Shown here in pieces: positions 18,031 to 26,321 of a DNA stretch of 64,000 nucleotides. Made by a program: the position numbers and the translations under genes. The notes beneath the pieces are model-generated. The model made no database searches and was not told the DNA's origin. It was given only the letters and a program-made list of their open reading frames with translations. The DNA is from Desulfovibrio sp. (GTDB lineage Bacteria > Desulfobacterota > Desulfovibrionia > Desulfovibrionales > Desulfovibrionaceae), in assembly GCA_017528345.1 (NCBI GenBank), contig JAFXOX010000065.1, positions 1 to 64,000 on the forward strand, written 5' to 3'. Each line of letters begins with the position of its first letter. Positions within the stretch are counted from its first letter, which is position 1.

Positions 18031-20322
18031 CTACTTGCTGGCCGACTGAATTCGCTTGCCGGACTGTTCCCGCAATTCCTTGAGAATGGTATCTCTGGGA
18101 CCGTCGAACTTGATCTGTCCGTTTTCCATGACAATCAGACGGTCAACGATACGCAGCATGGAGAGCCTGTGGGTAACGAGAAAGAGGGTTTTGCCGCCAA
18201 GAGAGGCAAGAAGCCTTTTCTGCAGCATGATTTCAGAGTCCGTATCCATATTGCTCGTAGGCTCGTCAAGGAAGAGGATCTCAGGATCTCTGACCAGAGC
18301 CCTGGCCAGCGCCACACTCTGCCGTTGGCCGCCCGAAAGGGCTTTGCCCTGTTCACCGACCTGGGCCGCAAAGCCTGCGGGATTATTGCGCAGAAAATCC
18401 GTGACGCCAGCAATGGCTGCGGCACGCAGGATCATATGATCGTTGATGGTTGGGTCGCCCAGCGTAATATTATCGCGAATGGTGCCATAAAAGAGCACAA
18501 CTTCCTGAGGCATCACGCCGATACGACCACGCAGATCACTAATGGGCAGCTGCCGGATGTCAACGTCTCCGAATTTCACAGCGCCGTCGCGCGGCTGATA
18601 GAGGCCGAGAAAGAGTCTGGCAAGTGTACTTTTGCCGGATCCCATGGGACCAATGATACCTACGCGTTCACCAGGCTCCACATGCAGAGACACATGGTCT
18701 AGGGACAGGCGTTTGGCATTGGGATAGGCAAAGGAGACATCTTCCATGGTAAAGGATGGCTTCAGGGAGCAAAAATCCATGAGCGAGCGTTCTGACTGAT
18801 TTTCCGAGGGAAGCTCCATGAGCATATCAAGGCTCTTGAGCGTGATCTGGGAATTCTGCAGGCGTGTCAAAAGCGTCGCCATCTGCAGCATGGGAGCCAT
18901 GGCCCGGCCGACCAAAATATTACAGCCAATGAGCGCTCCCATGGTCATGGAGCCGTCGGCAATGAGATACACACCCCAGATGATCATGGCGACCGTGACA
19001 ATCTGCGTTACGAGCATGGAGGTGGTAATGGCCAGACTATTGTATTTCCTCGCCTCGCTACTCGATTTGGCAGAGAGACCCACCACCGATTCCCAGAGTC
19101 TCTGCATACGGTTTTCAGCCATGCAGCTTTTCAAGGTCTCTATACCATTGACGATTTCCACAAGCAGGGCATTTTTCTGCATATTCTGCTTATAGCCCGA
19201 CTCAGCGACAGTGCGTGAACGGTACTGCAGCCAGAGGCCAATACCTAAGAGCACTGGCAGCGCTATGAGCGGTAGCCAGACCACGGGTCCGCCAATAAAG
19301 GCGATAAGCAAGATAAAGATAAAGAGAAAGGGCAGATCAATTAAGGCGAGCATGCTCGAAGAGCTAAAAAATTCACGCAGCTGCTCAAATTCCCGGAGAT
19401 TGTTGACAAGCGCGCCAGTGGATTCAGGCTTGGCATCCATGCGCATGGAAAGCACTTTTTCCATAAGCATGCTGGAAAGCACAATATCGGCATTACGTCC
19501 TGCCACATCCACAAAATGCGTACGCAGGGTGCTCAAAAGATAATTGAAAAAGTAGATAATGAGAACGCCGACGGCCAAAACCCAAAGCGTCTCTAAAGCA
19601 TTATTGGGAACCACACGGTCATAGACATTCATCACAAAGAGCGGCGAGGCAATGGCTATCAGGTTGATAACCACACTGGCCAGCGCCACATGGCGGTAGA
19701 TGGGCGCATAGTAACGCAAAACATCCCAGAACCAGCGCTTGCCCTTGGAAAGGGTCAGCTTTTCCACGCGCTCTTCGGGCGACTTGGGCACAGCTGCAAA
19801 AATGGCATAGCCCGTGTATTCCTTGCTAAGCGCCTCAAGTTCAACCGTCTGCACTGTCTGCCCAGTCTCAGGGAAAATCACGTCACAGTAACTCTCTTTG
19901 CGTGAGACAATGACACAGGAGCGATCATGGGTCAGAAGCAGGATACAGGGAAAAACAAGTGTGGGAATATTTTCTAGGCTTGGCCGGTACATGATGCTGC
20001 CTGAAAGACCGGCCTTGCGTGCCGCCCTAAGACAGGACTGCGGCGAAATACTGCCACCGCCAAGCCCTGTCATCAGAAACTGCGGAGAAACGGCTTTGCC
20101 CTTGAGATGCAGAAGCACTGAGAGGCTGCGCAACAGGGATGGCATAAAATCCACATCACTGGGACGCAGCGGGCCTGAAGAGGCGCTTTTGCTCCTTGAC
20201 TCAGTGCCGGCCTGGTTCTTGGCAAGACTGGCCTGCTCCACGTCAGAGCCGGAAGTCGACGGTATCTCAGTAGCCTGATGGGGCTTTGACGGCTGGGAAG
20301 AAGGGTTTTGTGCACTGTCCAT
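18031..20322 (-). CDS. Type I secretion ABC exporter with C39-like domain (LapB/LssB family)
   Basis: Inner-membrane exporter of large secreted proteins. After a Ser/Pro-rich tail (about 1-55) comes a C39-peptidase-like domain (about 60-185) without a catalytic Cys/His arrangement, as in adhesin and RTX exporters that only dock the substrate. Then follow six membrane helices and the ATPase: Walker A GPMGSGKST, signature ALSGGQRQSVALARAL, Walker B ILFLDEPTSNMD and the switch His in VTHRLS. I chose ATG 20322; GTG 20361 lacks a ribosome site. No repeat-rich adhesin or RTX substrate is encoded in the window. Confidence 0.92.
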   Translation of the reverse strand: MDSAQNPSSQPSKPHQATEIPSTSGSDVEQASLAKNQAGTESRSKSASSGPLRPSDVDFMPSLLRSLSVLLHLKGKAVSPQFLMTGLGGGSISPQSCLRAARKAGLSGSIMYRPSLENIPTLVFPCILLLTHDRSCVIVSRKESYCDVIFPETGQTVQTVELEALSKEYTGYAIFAAVPKSPEERVEKLTLSKGKRWFWDVLRYYAPIYRHVALASVVINLIAIASPLFVMNVYDRVVPNNALETLWVLAVGVLIIYFFNYLLSTLRTHFVDVAGRNADIVLSSMLMEKVLSMRMDAKPESTGALVNNLREFEQLREFFSSSSMLALIDLPFLFIFILLIAFIGGPVVWLPLIALPVLLGIGLWLQYRSRTVAESGYKQNMQKNALLVEIVNGIETLKSCMAENRMQRLWESVVGLSAKSSSEARKYNSLAITTSMLVTQIVTVAMIIWGVYLIADGSMTMGALIGCNILVGRAMAPMLQMATLLTRLQNSQITLKSLDMLMELPSENQSERSLMDFCSLKPSFTMEDVSFAYPNAKRLSLDHVSLHVEPGERVGIIGPMGSGKSTLARLFLGLYQPRDGAVKFGDVDIRQLPISDLRGRIGVMPQEVVLFYGTIRDNITLGDPTINDHMILRAAAIAGVTDFLRNNPAGFAAQVGEQGKALSGGQRQSVALARALVRDPEILFLDEPTSNMDTDSEIMLQKRLLASLGGKTLFLVTHRLSMLRIVDRLIVMENGQIKFDGPRDTILKELREQSGKRIQSASK

Positions 20323-20420
20323 TGCTGAAACCTGTTTTTTGCCAAAACAAGGGAAGGTCACCCAAGGTTTTACACATGCCTGCTGGGGATCTTACGAGCT
20401 CTGTCTGAGCTGGGGTACGA

Positions 20421-20455
20421 GCATATACGATATGCCCGGAAGGCAAAATATTCAA
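20421..20455 (-). promoter_or_regulatory. Candidate promoter and overlapping palindrome for the exporter gene
   Basis: On the minus strand, TTGAAT (20455-20450) and TATCGT (20432-20427) are 17 bases apart, about 100 bases upstream of the exporter start. The -10 overlaps the inverted repeat GCATAT-ACG-ATATGC (20421-20435), where a bound regulator could block the promoter. Box matches are moderate. Confidence 0.35.
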
Positions 20456-20521
20456 TAGCAGATTGAAAATAGTTTTCATATTTATCAGAAAGCTTCCATT
20501 GCTGGGGATAGAAAATTTAGC

Positions 20522-20550
20522 AAAAAAAAAGCCGTTCCCATAGGAACGGC
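20522..20550 (-). terminator. Strong rho-independent terminator after tolC
   Basis: GCCGTTCC (20531-20538) pairs with GGAACGGC (20543-20550) around CATA. On the minus strand it is followed by nine T residues. It separates tolC from the exporter gene, so the two are transcribed separately unless read-through occurs. Confidence 0.93.
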
Positions 20551-20576
20551 CAGAGTAGCATCCATAGCTGAAAACA

Positions 20577-21974
20577 TTACTTGAACCAGGCTGGTGTAAA
20601 GGTCTCACGTTTATCCTGTGGGTCCACCGGAACTCGCTTGTTGAGCGGCTTGGTATCAATACCCATGGAGGGCAAAAGATTGCCCGTAAGACCCGAGAGA
20701 CGGTAGGCACCAACGAGGATATTGCCACGTGCTGTTTCCGCCTGTGTCGATGAATTATAGAGCTCGCTGATGGTATCCAGGACATCCAGAAGACTGCGCT
20801 TGCCAATGGAAAACTGTTCCAGATAAGCGGCACGTGTGTACTTGTTGAATTCCACAGCCTTGGAATAGTGCTGATACTGTTCCCGAGCTGCCTGATAATT
20901 ACTCCAGGTGGTCTCGATATCCAACTTTAAGCTATCCATGTAATCGTACATCACCTGTCGTGACTGCCGTATACGGGCTGAAGCGGCCTTGCGCTCGGCG
21001 ACATCGGCTCCGCTGTTGAAGATATTCCAGCGCATGGTACCCAGGATATCGAAGCTGTAGATCCAGCGGTCGTAGGAGCCTCCGCGATCGGTATAGCTTG
21101 GGCCAGCCTCAATGTTAAAGGTAGGATAGAAAGTCGATTCGGCAAGTTCCCGACGAGCCCTGGCTGCACGAATATCCTGCAGATACGCTGCCAGCTTGGG
21201 ATTGGACTTCTGGGCAAGAGCATAAATCTTGTCGGTATCATTGAAGACATCAGGCGGCATGGTCACAGGACGCAGATTCTTGGGATCAAGGCCTGTTAAA
21301 CGGGTATAGGTATGTTCAGCGACCAAAAGAGCTGCCTTGGCCTCGGAGAGGCTACTCTCGGCACGGGCCAGACGCGACTGTGTCTGTGTCACATCAGCCT
21401 CAGTATCCGCCCCAAAAGTGGCTCGTTCCTGGGCCTGGGCCAAAATTTCCTTGTGCTGGCGGATATTATCCAGAGCCATTTCGTAGATGCTTCTGCGCCT
21501 GAGCAGATCAATATGGGCAATAATACCGTCAAGCGTCAGCGATGTCGCTGTATCAAAGACCCGGTGATATTGAGAATTCAGGGTCGACTGCGCCTCACGT
21601 ACTCTGGAACGTGTGGCAAAACCATCCCAGATGGGCTGCACAAGCTTAGCACTGCCCGAAACATAGCCATACATAGCGGCATCCCAGTCACGAGCGCGTG
21701 TGGTAGAGTCACTATAGATACTGCCGCCAGCCTTGCCTTCAAGATCAACTCTGGGGCCGAAGCCTGCGCGTGCCCGCGTAAGCTCATGCTCAAGCACTTC
21801 ACGATTCTCCTGCATACCACGCAGGCTGCGGTGGGTCCTGAGCACACCGTAAACGGTATCTTCTATATCCAGGGCCTTCCCCTGAGGCGGGGCCGGAGGC
21901 CAAGCAGACTTTGCCCAGCCACAGGCTGGAAAGCAAAGGCAGAAGGTTAGCAAAACACATATAGCTCTCAACAT
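20577..21974 (-). CDS. TolC-family outer membrane efflux/secretion protein
   Basis: This trimeric outer-membrane channel completes the type I secretion path. The 465-residue protein has a signal peptide (about 1-22, ending GWAKS), then two internally similar halves of long helices and short beta strands typical of the OEP family (GFGPRVDLEGKAGGS, ATSLTLDGIIAHIDLLRRRS, EQFSIGKRSLLDVLDTISEL). GGAG lies eight bases before ATG 21974. It belongs with the downstream exporter and adaptor by position and strand, although a strong terminator intervenes. Confidence 0.92.
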   Translation of the reverse strand: MLRAICVLLTFCLCFPACGWAKSAWPPAPPQGKALDIEDTVYGVLRTHRSLRGMQENREVLEHELTRARAGFGPRVDLEGKAGGSIYSDSTTRARDWDAAMYGYVSGSAKLVQPIWDGFATRSRVREAQSTLNSQYHRVFDTATSLTLDGIIAHIDLLRRRSIYEMALDNIRQHKEILAQAQERATFGADTEADVTQTQSRLARAESSLSEAKAALLVAEHTYTRLTGLDPKNLRPVTMPPDVFNDTDKIYALAQKSNPKLAAYLQDIRAARARRELAESTFYPTFNIEAGPSYTDRGGSYDRWIYSFDILGTMRWNIFNSGADVAERKAASARIRQSRQVMYDYMDSLKLDIETTWSNYQAAREQYQHYSKAVEFNKYTRAAYLEQFSIGKRSLLDVLDTISELYNSSTQAETARGNILVGAYRLSGLTGNLLPSMGIDTKPLNKRVPVDPQDKRETFTPAWFK

Positions 21975-22212
21975 GCGCGACTCCGTTTACAAAACGTTTT
22001 TGATCGAGCTAGTTTACCGGAATGTGCCAAAGACATTTTCACGTTCCGCTTCACAGAGTATATCGTCACAAACGCAAAAAATCTCTACCCTAAAATCAAA
22101 AAGCTTGCCAATATGGCATAATCTTCTCTCCTGCTCTGTACATTTGCCGGGGCAAAGTGTATGCAAAGCAGGCCAGTTCTGCCTTGTAAGCCATTGCTGT
22201 GGAGAAAATGAT

Positions 22213-24057
22213 ATGCTGCGTTTTCAGGCCCTGAACACTTTTTGCACAATCTACGCTGAACTGAACCAGGCCCTCAAAAAGCGCTGTCTCAGGGTTCTCG
22301 CCCTTTCAAGCAGCATTAGCCTGCTTGAACTGGCCATTACGGCGGCCCTCTCTCTCCTGGGTGTGGCTTTGGCAGCCCCTGAGAGTCTGTTGCAGGCCAA
22401 GGCCTTTCAACAGCTTGTTGAACTTTTTCCTGTGCTCTCACCCCTTTCCCAGGATCAGAAGAGCCTCCTGCTCTGGCTAATGGTTGTGCTCTGTGTTGCC
22501 CTCGCCTTAAAATCCCTGTCTCTGGCCTTCATGACCTGGCGTCAGGCAGAATTTTCGCAACATGTCGGCGTCTATTTCAGCGTCCGCTTCTTTGATCTGC
22601 TCCTGCATGCGCCCTATCTCTGGCATGTACGCCAGGATATGAGCATGCTGCAGACACGCCTGACCTGGGCCCGTTTCAGTGCGGATTTTCTTCTCGCCGC
22701 CTTGCAGGCTGCAAGTCAGTTTCTCGTGGCCTGTGTGCTCATAGGCGTTGTTATGTCCGTGACCCCCTGGGCAGCCCTGCTTGTTCTGATCTGCACGGGT
22801 GCAAGTACCTGCGTGACCTACACGCTTGCCCAGCGCAAGGTGCACGAGCTCAACGCCACCTCCATGCAGATGGAGGCCGGAGCCAACAAAGTCAGCTATC
22901 CCTCTCTTGCCGGCATTCGCGAGGTCAAAATCTACGGCCAGGAGCAGGCCTTTCTCAAGCAGTTTCAGAACCGCAGACAGGGCTTTGCTCGTGTTCAGAG
23001 CATGCTGCCAGTCATCTACCCTGCCCCGTCCTGGATCCTCGATCTCACGGGCATGCTCATGCTGCTTTCTGCGCTCATCATTATGAGCCGACAAGGCTTA
23101 AGCGTGGCTCAACTCACAGGCCAGCTAACCTTACTCTGCGCTGTCACCTGGCGCATTCTGCCCACAGTCAACAGCCTTGTCACAGCCCTTTTGCAGGTGC
23201 AGCAGCACATGGTCTATACCCATGATGCTATAGCCTTCATTGCCGAACTGAGCAGCGAAATCAAGGCATCGCAGAAAAGTCTTGTGCCTGCAGATACCCC
23301 CAAGACCTTTCATCTTGAACAGGAGCTTGTTCTCAAAGACGTTGCCTTTCGCTATCCTGATACGCCGCCAACGCGTCCGGATGCGTTGAGCAAACTCAAT
23401 GTGCGTATTCCCAAGGGCAGCATGATCGGGTTTATCGGCTCTTCCGGTGCCGGCAAAAGCACGGTGGTAGGCTTGCTCACAGGCCTCTTACAACCCACAA
23501 GCGGTGCAATCAGTGTGGACGGGAGGCCCCTTGATGCCAAGCTCAGGCCGTTGTGGCTGCGCAATATCGGTTATGTTCCCCAGACGCCCTTTCTGCTCAA
23601 TGCGAGCATTGCAGAAAATGTAGCTTTTTCACAGTGGGGCAAAAAGATTGACAGAGAACGCGTGGAACGCTGCTGTCACATGGCGGCCATGGATTTTCTG
23701 CCGGATCTCCCCGAAGGCCTTGATACTGTGATTGGCGAACGCGGCGTACGCCTTTCAGGCGGTCAGGTGCAAAGAGTGGCCATTGCCAGAGCTCTCTATG
23801 AGGCTCCTGAGCTCATGCTCTTTGATGAAGCCACAAGCGCTCTGGACGGAGCCTCAGAGCAGGCCATTCAGCACACCATTGAATCTCTGGGTGGCCAAGC
23901 AACACTTGTTCTTGTGGCTCACAGGTTGAGTACTGTCACAAGCTGCGACTATCTCTACTGGCTTGGCCAGGGCACCATTCTGGCCCATGGCACACCCTCT
24001 GAGATTCTCCCCAAATACGAGGCCTACCTTCAGGAAAAAGCGCAAGCCATGGATTAG
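22213..24057 (+). CDS. ABC exporter (fused permease-ATPase)
   Basis: The 614-residue half-transporter has an N-terminal membrane domain with about six helices (residues 25-320) and a C-terminal ATPase: Walker A GSSGAGKST, signature RLSGGQVQRVAIARAL, Walker B LMLFDEATSALD and VAHRLS. I chose ATG 22213, which has GGAGAAA nine bases upstream; the frame runs back to 21973, but that part overlaps the tolC promoter and is not protein-like. Substrate is unknown. It resembles lipid or peptide exporters of the MsbA/CydD class. It is followed within 3 bases by a membrane protein gene, suggesting one functional unit. Confidence 0.88.
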   Translation: MLRFQALNTFCTIYAELNQALKKRCLRVLALSSSISLLELAITAALSLLGVALAAPESLLQAKAFQQLVELFPVLSPLSQDQKSLLLWLMVVLCVALALKSLSLAFMTWRQAEFSQHVGVYFSVRFFDLLLHAPYLWHVRQDMSMLQTRLTWARFSADFLLAALQAASQFLVACVLIGVVMSVTPWAALLVLICTGASTCVTYTLAQRKVHELNATSMQMEAGANKVSYPSLAGIREVKIYGQEQAFLKQFQNRRQGFARVQSMLPVIYPAPSWILDLTGMLMLLSALIIMSRQGLSVAQLTGQLTLLCAVTWRILPTVNSLVTALLQVQQHMVYTHDAIAFIAELSSEIKASQKSLVPADTPKTFHLEQELVLKDVAFRYPDTPPTRPDALSKLNVRIPKGSMIGFIGSSGAGKSTVVGLLTGLLQPTSGAISVDGRPLDAKLRPLWLRNIGYVPQTPFLLNASIAENVAFSQWGKKIDRERVERCCHMAAMDFLPDLPEGLDTVIGERGVRLSGGQVQRVAIARALYEAPELMLFDEATSALDGASEQAIQHTIESLGGQATLVLVAHRLSTVTSCDYLYWLGQGTILAHGTPSEILPKYEAYLQEKAQAMD

Positions 24058-24060
24058 AAG

Positions 24061-24939
24061 ATGGATCAGCCGCTTCTCTTTTTCTGCCAGTTTTTTGTGA
24101 ACGCAACGTTGGCTCTGGCCAAAGGGGCTCTCGGTATTTCCTGCTTCTTGCTCTTTACGCTTCTTCTGGCACAACGCAAGCACAACTCGCTCTGCCTCGT
24201 CTGCAGCCGCTATCTTACGTACGTTCTGGCAGCGCTGGCCTTTGCCGGCCCCGTCTCGACCCTTGCAAGCTTTCTCCTCTTTATCGCCAGATTCAGTGCC
24301 AAGGGAAATGCCTGGCAATGGCCAGATCCCTTCAGCCCGGCTGTACTGCCCTATACGGTCAATATTGCCATCTGGCTCCTTGTACCGCCTTTGGCCCTTG
24401 CTTGTTCCCGCCTGCTTAGCTCTGCCAAGAAATCCAAAGGCTGTGCCCTTGGCCTCAGTATCCTGCTTCTGCTGCTCTGTTTTGGCAGTTTTTTCTGCCT
24501 TTCCTGGCCCTTTGCGGGGCTTCCCCCAGGACTCAGTGCCACACAGGCCTTTACAGCCATTTTCTTCCACACCTGGCATCTCACGTTTTTTGCCCTTTTG
24601 CCGGCAAGTCTTGTTCTCCTCGTCCTTGCCGGCCATATCAGAAAATGGGTAAGCAACGAGGACAACACCATTCTTGTCAGACGCTGGCTTGCCGGTCTTG
24701 GCCTGATCGGAGCCATTCCCCACTGCCTCAATGTCTGGGCGGTCTCCGTGGGCTATCTCTTGCGTGCAGGACAGATGCCGCCAACTCTTGGGCAACATCT
24801 TCTCGAAAATGCGGCACTTTCTCTCTGTCTTGTGGCGCTGATCTTTGCCGTCATCCACAAATGGCCTCGTAAAACAGCCCTTTTTGAAGGCTGTGCCGTG
24901 CTCTTTTTTCTTGTTTCCCTGGCCTTTTCCTCGCTCTAG
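24061..24939 (+). CDS. Polytopic membrane protein of unknown function
   Basis: A 292-residue protein with about seven transmembrane helices and few charged residues. Short loops contain HTWHLTFF and VRRWLAGLGLIG. I do not recognise the family. The start codon lies 3 bases after the stop of the ABC exporter with no ribosome site of its own, so translation is probably coupled to the exporter. It may be a partner of that transporter, but only position supports this. Confidence 0.65.
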   Translation: MDQPLLFFCQFFVNATLALAKGALGISCFLLFTLLLAQRKHNSLCLVCSRYLTYVLAALAFAGPVSTLASFLLFIARFSAKGNAWQWPDPFSPAVLPYTVNIAIWLLVPPLALACSRLLSSAKKSKGCALGLSILLLLLCFGSFFCLSWPFAGLPPGLSATQAFTAIFFHTWHLTFFALLPASLVLLVLAGHIRKWVSNEDNTILVRRWLAGLGLIGAIPHCLNVWAVSVGYLLRAGQMPPTLGQHLLENAALSLCLVALIFAVIHKWPRKTALFEGCAVLFFLVSLAFSSL

Positions 24940-24957
24940 TTTTACCCGGAGTTTCTC

Positions 24958-25503
24958 ATGATCCGTTCTCTGTTTTTCTGCTTTTTGCTTTTTCTTCCGC
25001 TTATGCTAAGCCTTCCCGAGGCCTCGGCCCAGGAACGTACCTTTTCCCAGTTTCGTGTCGACCTGCCTGAAGGCTGGGACGGAAGCGAACGCACTGGCAT
25101 CAGCAGCCGCGACAGCAACGAATATATGCTCTTTCTGGGCAAAAAAGACGCCCAGGAAGAAAACTATCTTGCCTATCTGAGCATCTATCTTCTCCCCAAC
25201 AAACCTGGCAAAAACGCCGAGCAATCGGCAAAGACACTGGCCAGTCAGCAGGCTGACGCCACAGAGCCCGTAGCCCAGGGGCCTTTCTGGGTCTTTACAG
25301 GCAATCCCCGAGACAAGATCCTCAAGGGGCAGGCCCAAACCCTCGTTGCCGCCAATGCCGAAGACCTTCTGATCATCATTGTCAAAGATCCTGCCAACCA
25401 AGGCGCTCAGGCTATTTTGCAAAGCCTTGTGCCAGCAGGAGAGAGAACAAAAAAACTTCTGGGGCAATCCGAGACAACGCCTGAAAGCCGTGAGATTCCG
25501 TGA
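24958..25503 (+). CDS. Exported protein of unknown function
   Basis: This 181-residue protein starts with a clear signal peptide (about 1-24, ending LPEASAQ) and continues as a small soluble domain (FSQFRVDLPEGWDGSER ... LLIIIVKDPANQGAQAIL). The order of an 'F-VDLPEGW' strand, central sheet and C-terminal helix is seen in many small periplasmic proteins. GGAG lies six bases before ATG 24958, and the gene follows the membrane protein by 18 bases, so it closes the three-gene unit. The product of the gene at 32399-32875 has a similar size and layout, but the similarity is too weak to call homology by eye. Confidence 0.65.
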   Translation: MIRSLFFCFLLFLPLMLSLPEASAQERTFSQFRVDLPEGWDGSERTGISSRDSNEYMLFLGKKDAQEENYLAYLSIYLLPNKPGKNAEQSAKTLASQQADATEPVAQGPFWVFTGNPRDKILKGQAQTLVAANAEDLLIIIVKDPANQGAQAILQSLVPAGERTKKLLGQSETTPESREIP

Positions 25504-25607
25504 TAACAGCCCCATACATGTGTGCAAGTTGAGATCTCACAGGTTCTGACCAAGGCTTTTTGAAAAACGTTGATACAGACAGCAGAGAATCTCCTTGCCT
25601 TTTAGAT

Positions 25608-25622
25608 GTGTGTCAGGCACAC
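25608..25622. promoter_or_regulatory. Inverted repeat GTGTG-N5-CACAC upstream of rubrerythrin
   Basis: GTGTG TCAGG CACAC is a perfect 5-base inverted repeat about 90 bases before the rubrerythrin start, in a 207-base non-coding gap. It is a possible upstream regulator site; assignment to PerR, Fur or an FNR-type protein is not supported. Confidence 0.3.
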
Positions 25623-25651
25623 TAGCTGATATGGGTGAGAAGCTCTGACCC

Positions 25652-25679
25652 TATATTTTCACGTCAGACAGTTTGTCTG
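25652..25679 (+). promoter_or_regulatory. -10 box and adjacent operator-like palindrome for rubrerythrin
   Basis: TATATT (25652-25657) is a good -10, but no matching -35 lies at normal spacing, which suggests an activated promoter. Immediately downstream CAGACA-GTT-TGTCTG (25665-25679) is a perfect 6-base inverted repeat placed where a repressor would cover the transcription start. The rubrerythrin ATG follows 31 bases later. Confidence 0.4.
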
Positions 25680-25710
25680 CCGTAAACAGCTAATCCCAAG
25701 GAGAAAGGTC

Positions 25711-26250
25711 ATGGATCTCAAAGGCAGCAAAACAGAAAAAAATTTGCAGGAAGCCTTTGCCGGCGAAAGTCAGGCTCGCAACAAATACACCTACTTTGCC
25801 GCCAAAGCCCGCAAAGAAGGCTATGTCCAGATAGCCAACATTTTTGAGGAAACCGCTGGCAACGAAAAAGAACACGCTAAGATCTGGTTCAAATATCTTC
25901 AGGGTGGTGACATCCAAGATACCGTGTCCAATCTGGAGCAGGCTGCAGCCGGTGAAAATTTCGAATGGACCGACATGTATGATCGCATGGCCAAGGAAGC
26001 ACGCGAAGAAGGCTTTACAGAAATCGCCGCTCGCTTTGAAATGGTTGGCAAGATCGAAAAAGAACACGAAGAACGCTATCGCAAACTGCTTGCCAATATC
26101 AAAGGCGACCTCGTCTTTTCACGTGACGGCGACAGAATCTGGCAATGCATCAACTGCGGACATATTGTCATCGGCAAGAAGGCTCCCCAGCTCTGCCCCG
26201 TCTGTAGTCATCCTCAGAGCTTCTTTGAGCTCAAAAAAGAAAACTACTAA
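25711..26250 (+). CDS. Rubrerythrin
   Basis: Cytoplasmic non-haem iron peroxidase that reduces hydrogen peroxide in anaerobes. The 179-residue protein has the four-helix di-iron domain with glutamate ligands in [29 protein letters not shown] and [13 protein letters not shown], and a C-terminal rubredoxin-type iron site ([10 protein letters not shown] and [11 protein letters not shown]). The gene is monocistronic: AAGGAGAAAGGTC precedes the ATG and a perfect terminator follows. The upstream palindromes suggest regulation, probably by redox or peroxide. A thiol peroxidase lies at 58.9 kb. Confidence 0.97.
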   Translation: MDLKGSKTEKNLQEAFAGESQARNKYTYFAAKARKEGYVQIANIFEETAGNEKEHAKIWFKYLQGGDIQDTVSNLEQAAAGENFEWTDMYDRMAKEAREEGFTEIAARFEMVGKIEKEHEERYRKLLANIKGDLVFSRDGDRIWQCINCGHIVIGKKAPQLCPVCSHPQSFFELKKENY

Positions 26251-26274
26251 GCTCTGAGGTTCAAAAACATAAAA

Positions 26275-26303
26275 GGGGGAGGACTGTGGTCCTCCCCCTT
26301 TTT
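26275..26303. terminator. Terminator between rubrerythrin and der
   Basis: GGGGGAGGAC (26275-26284) pairs perfectly with GTCCTCCCCC (26289-26298) around TGTG, followed by TTTTT. Four A residues precede the stem, so it may also act on the minus-strand der transcript. Confidence 0.95.
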
Positions 26304-26321
26304 CGTTGAGCGCATAAGGCC

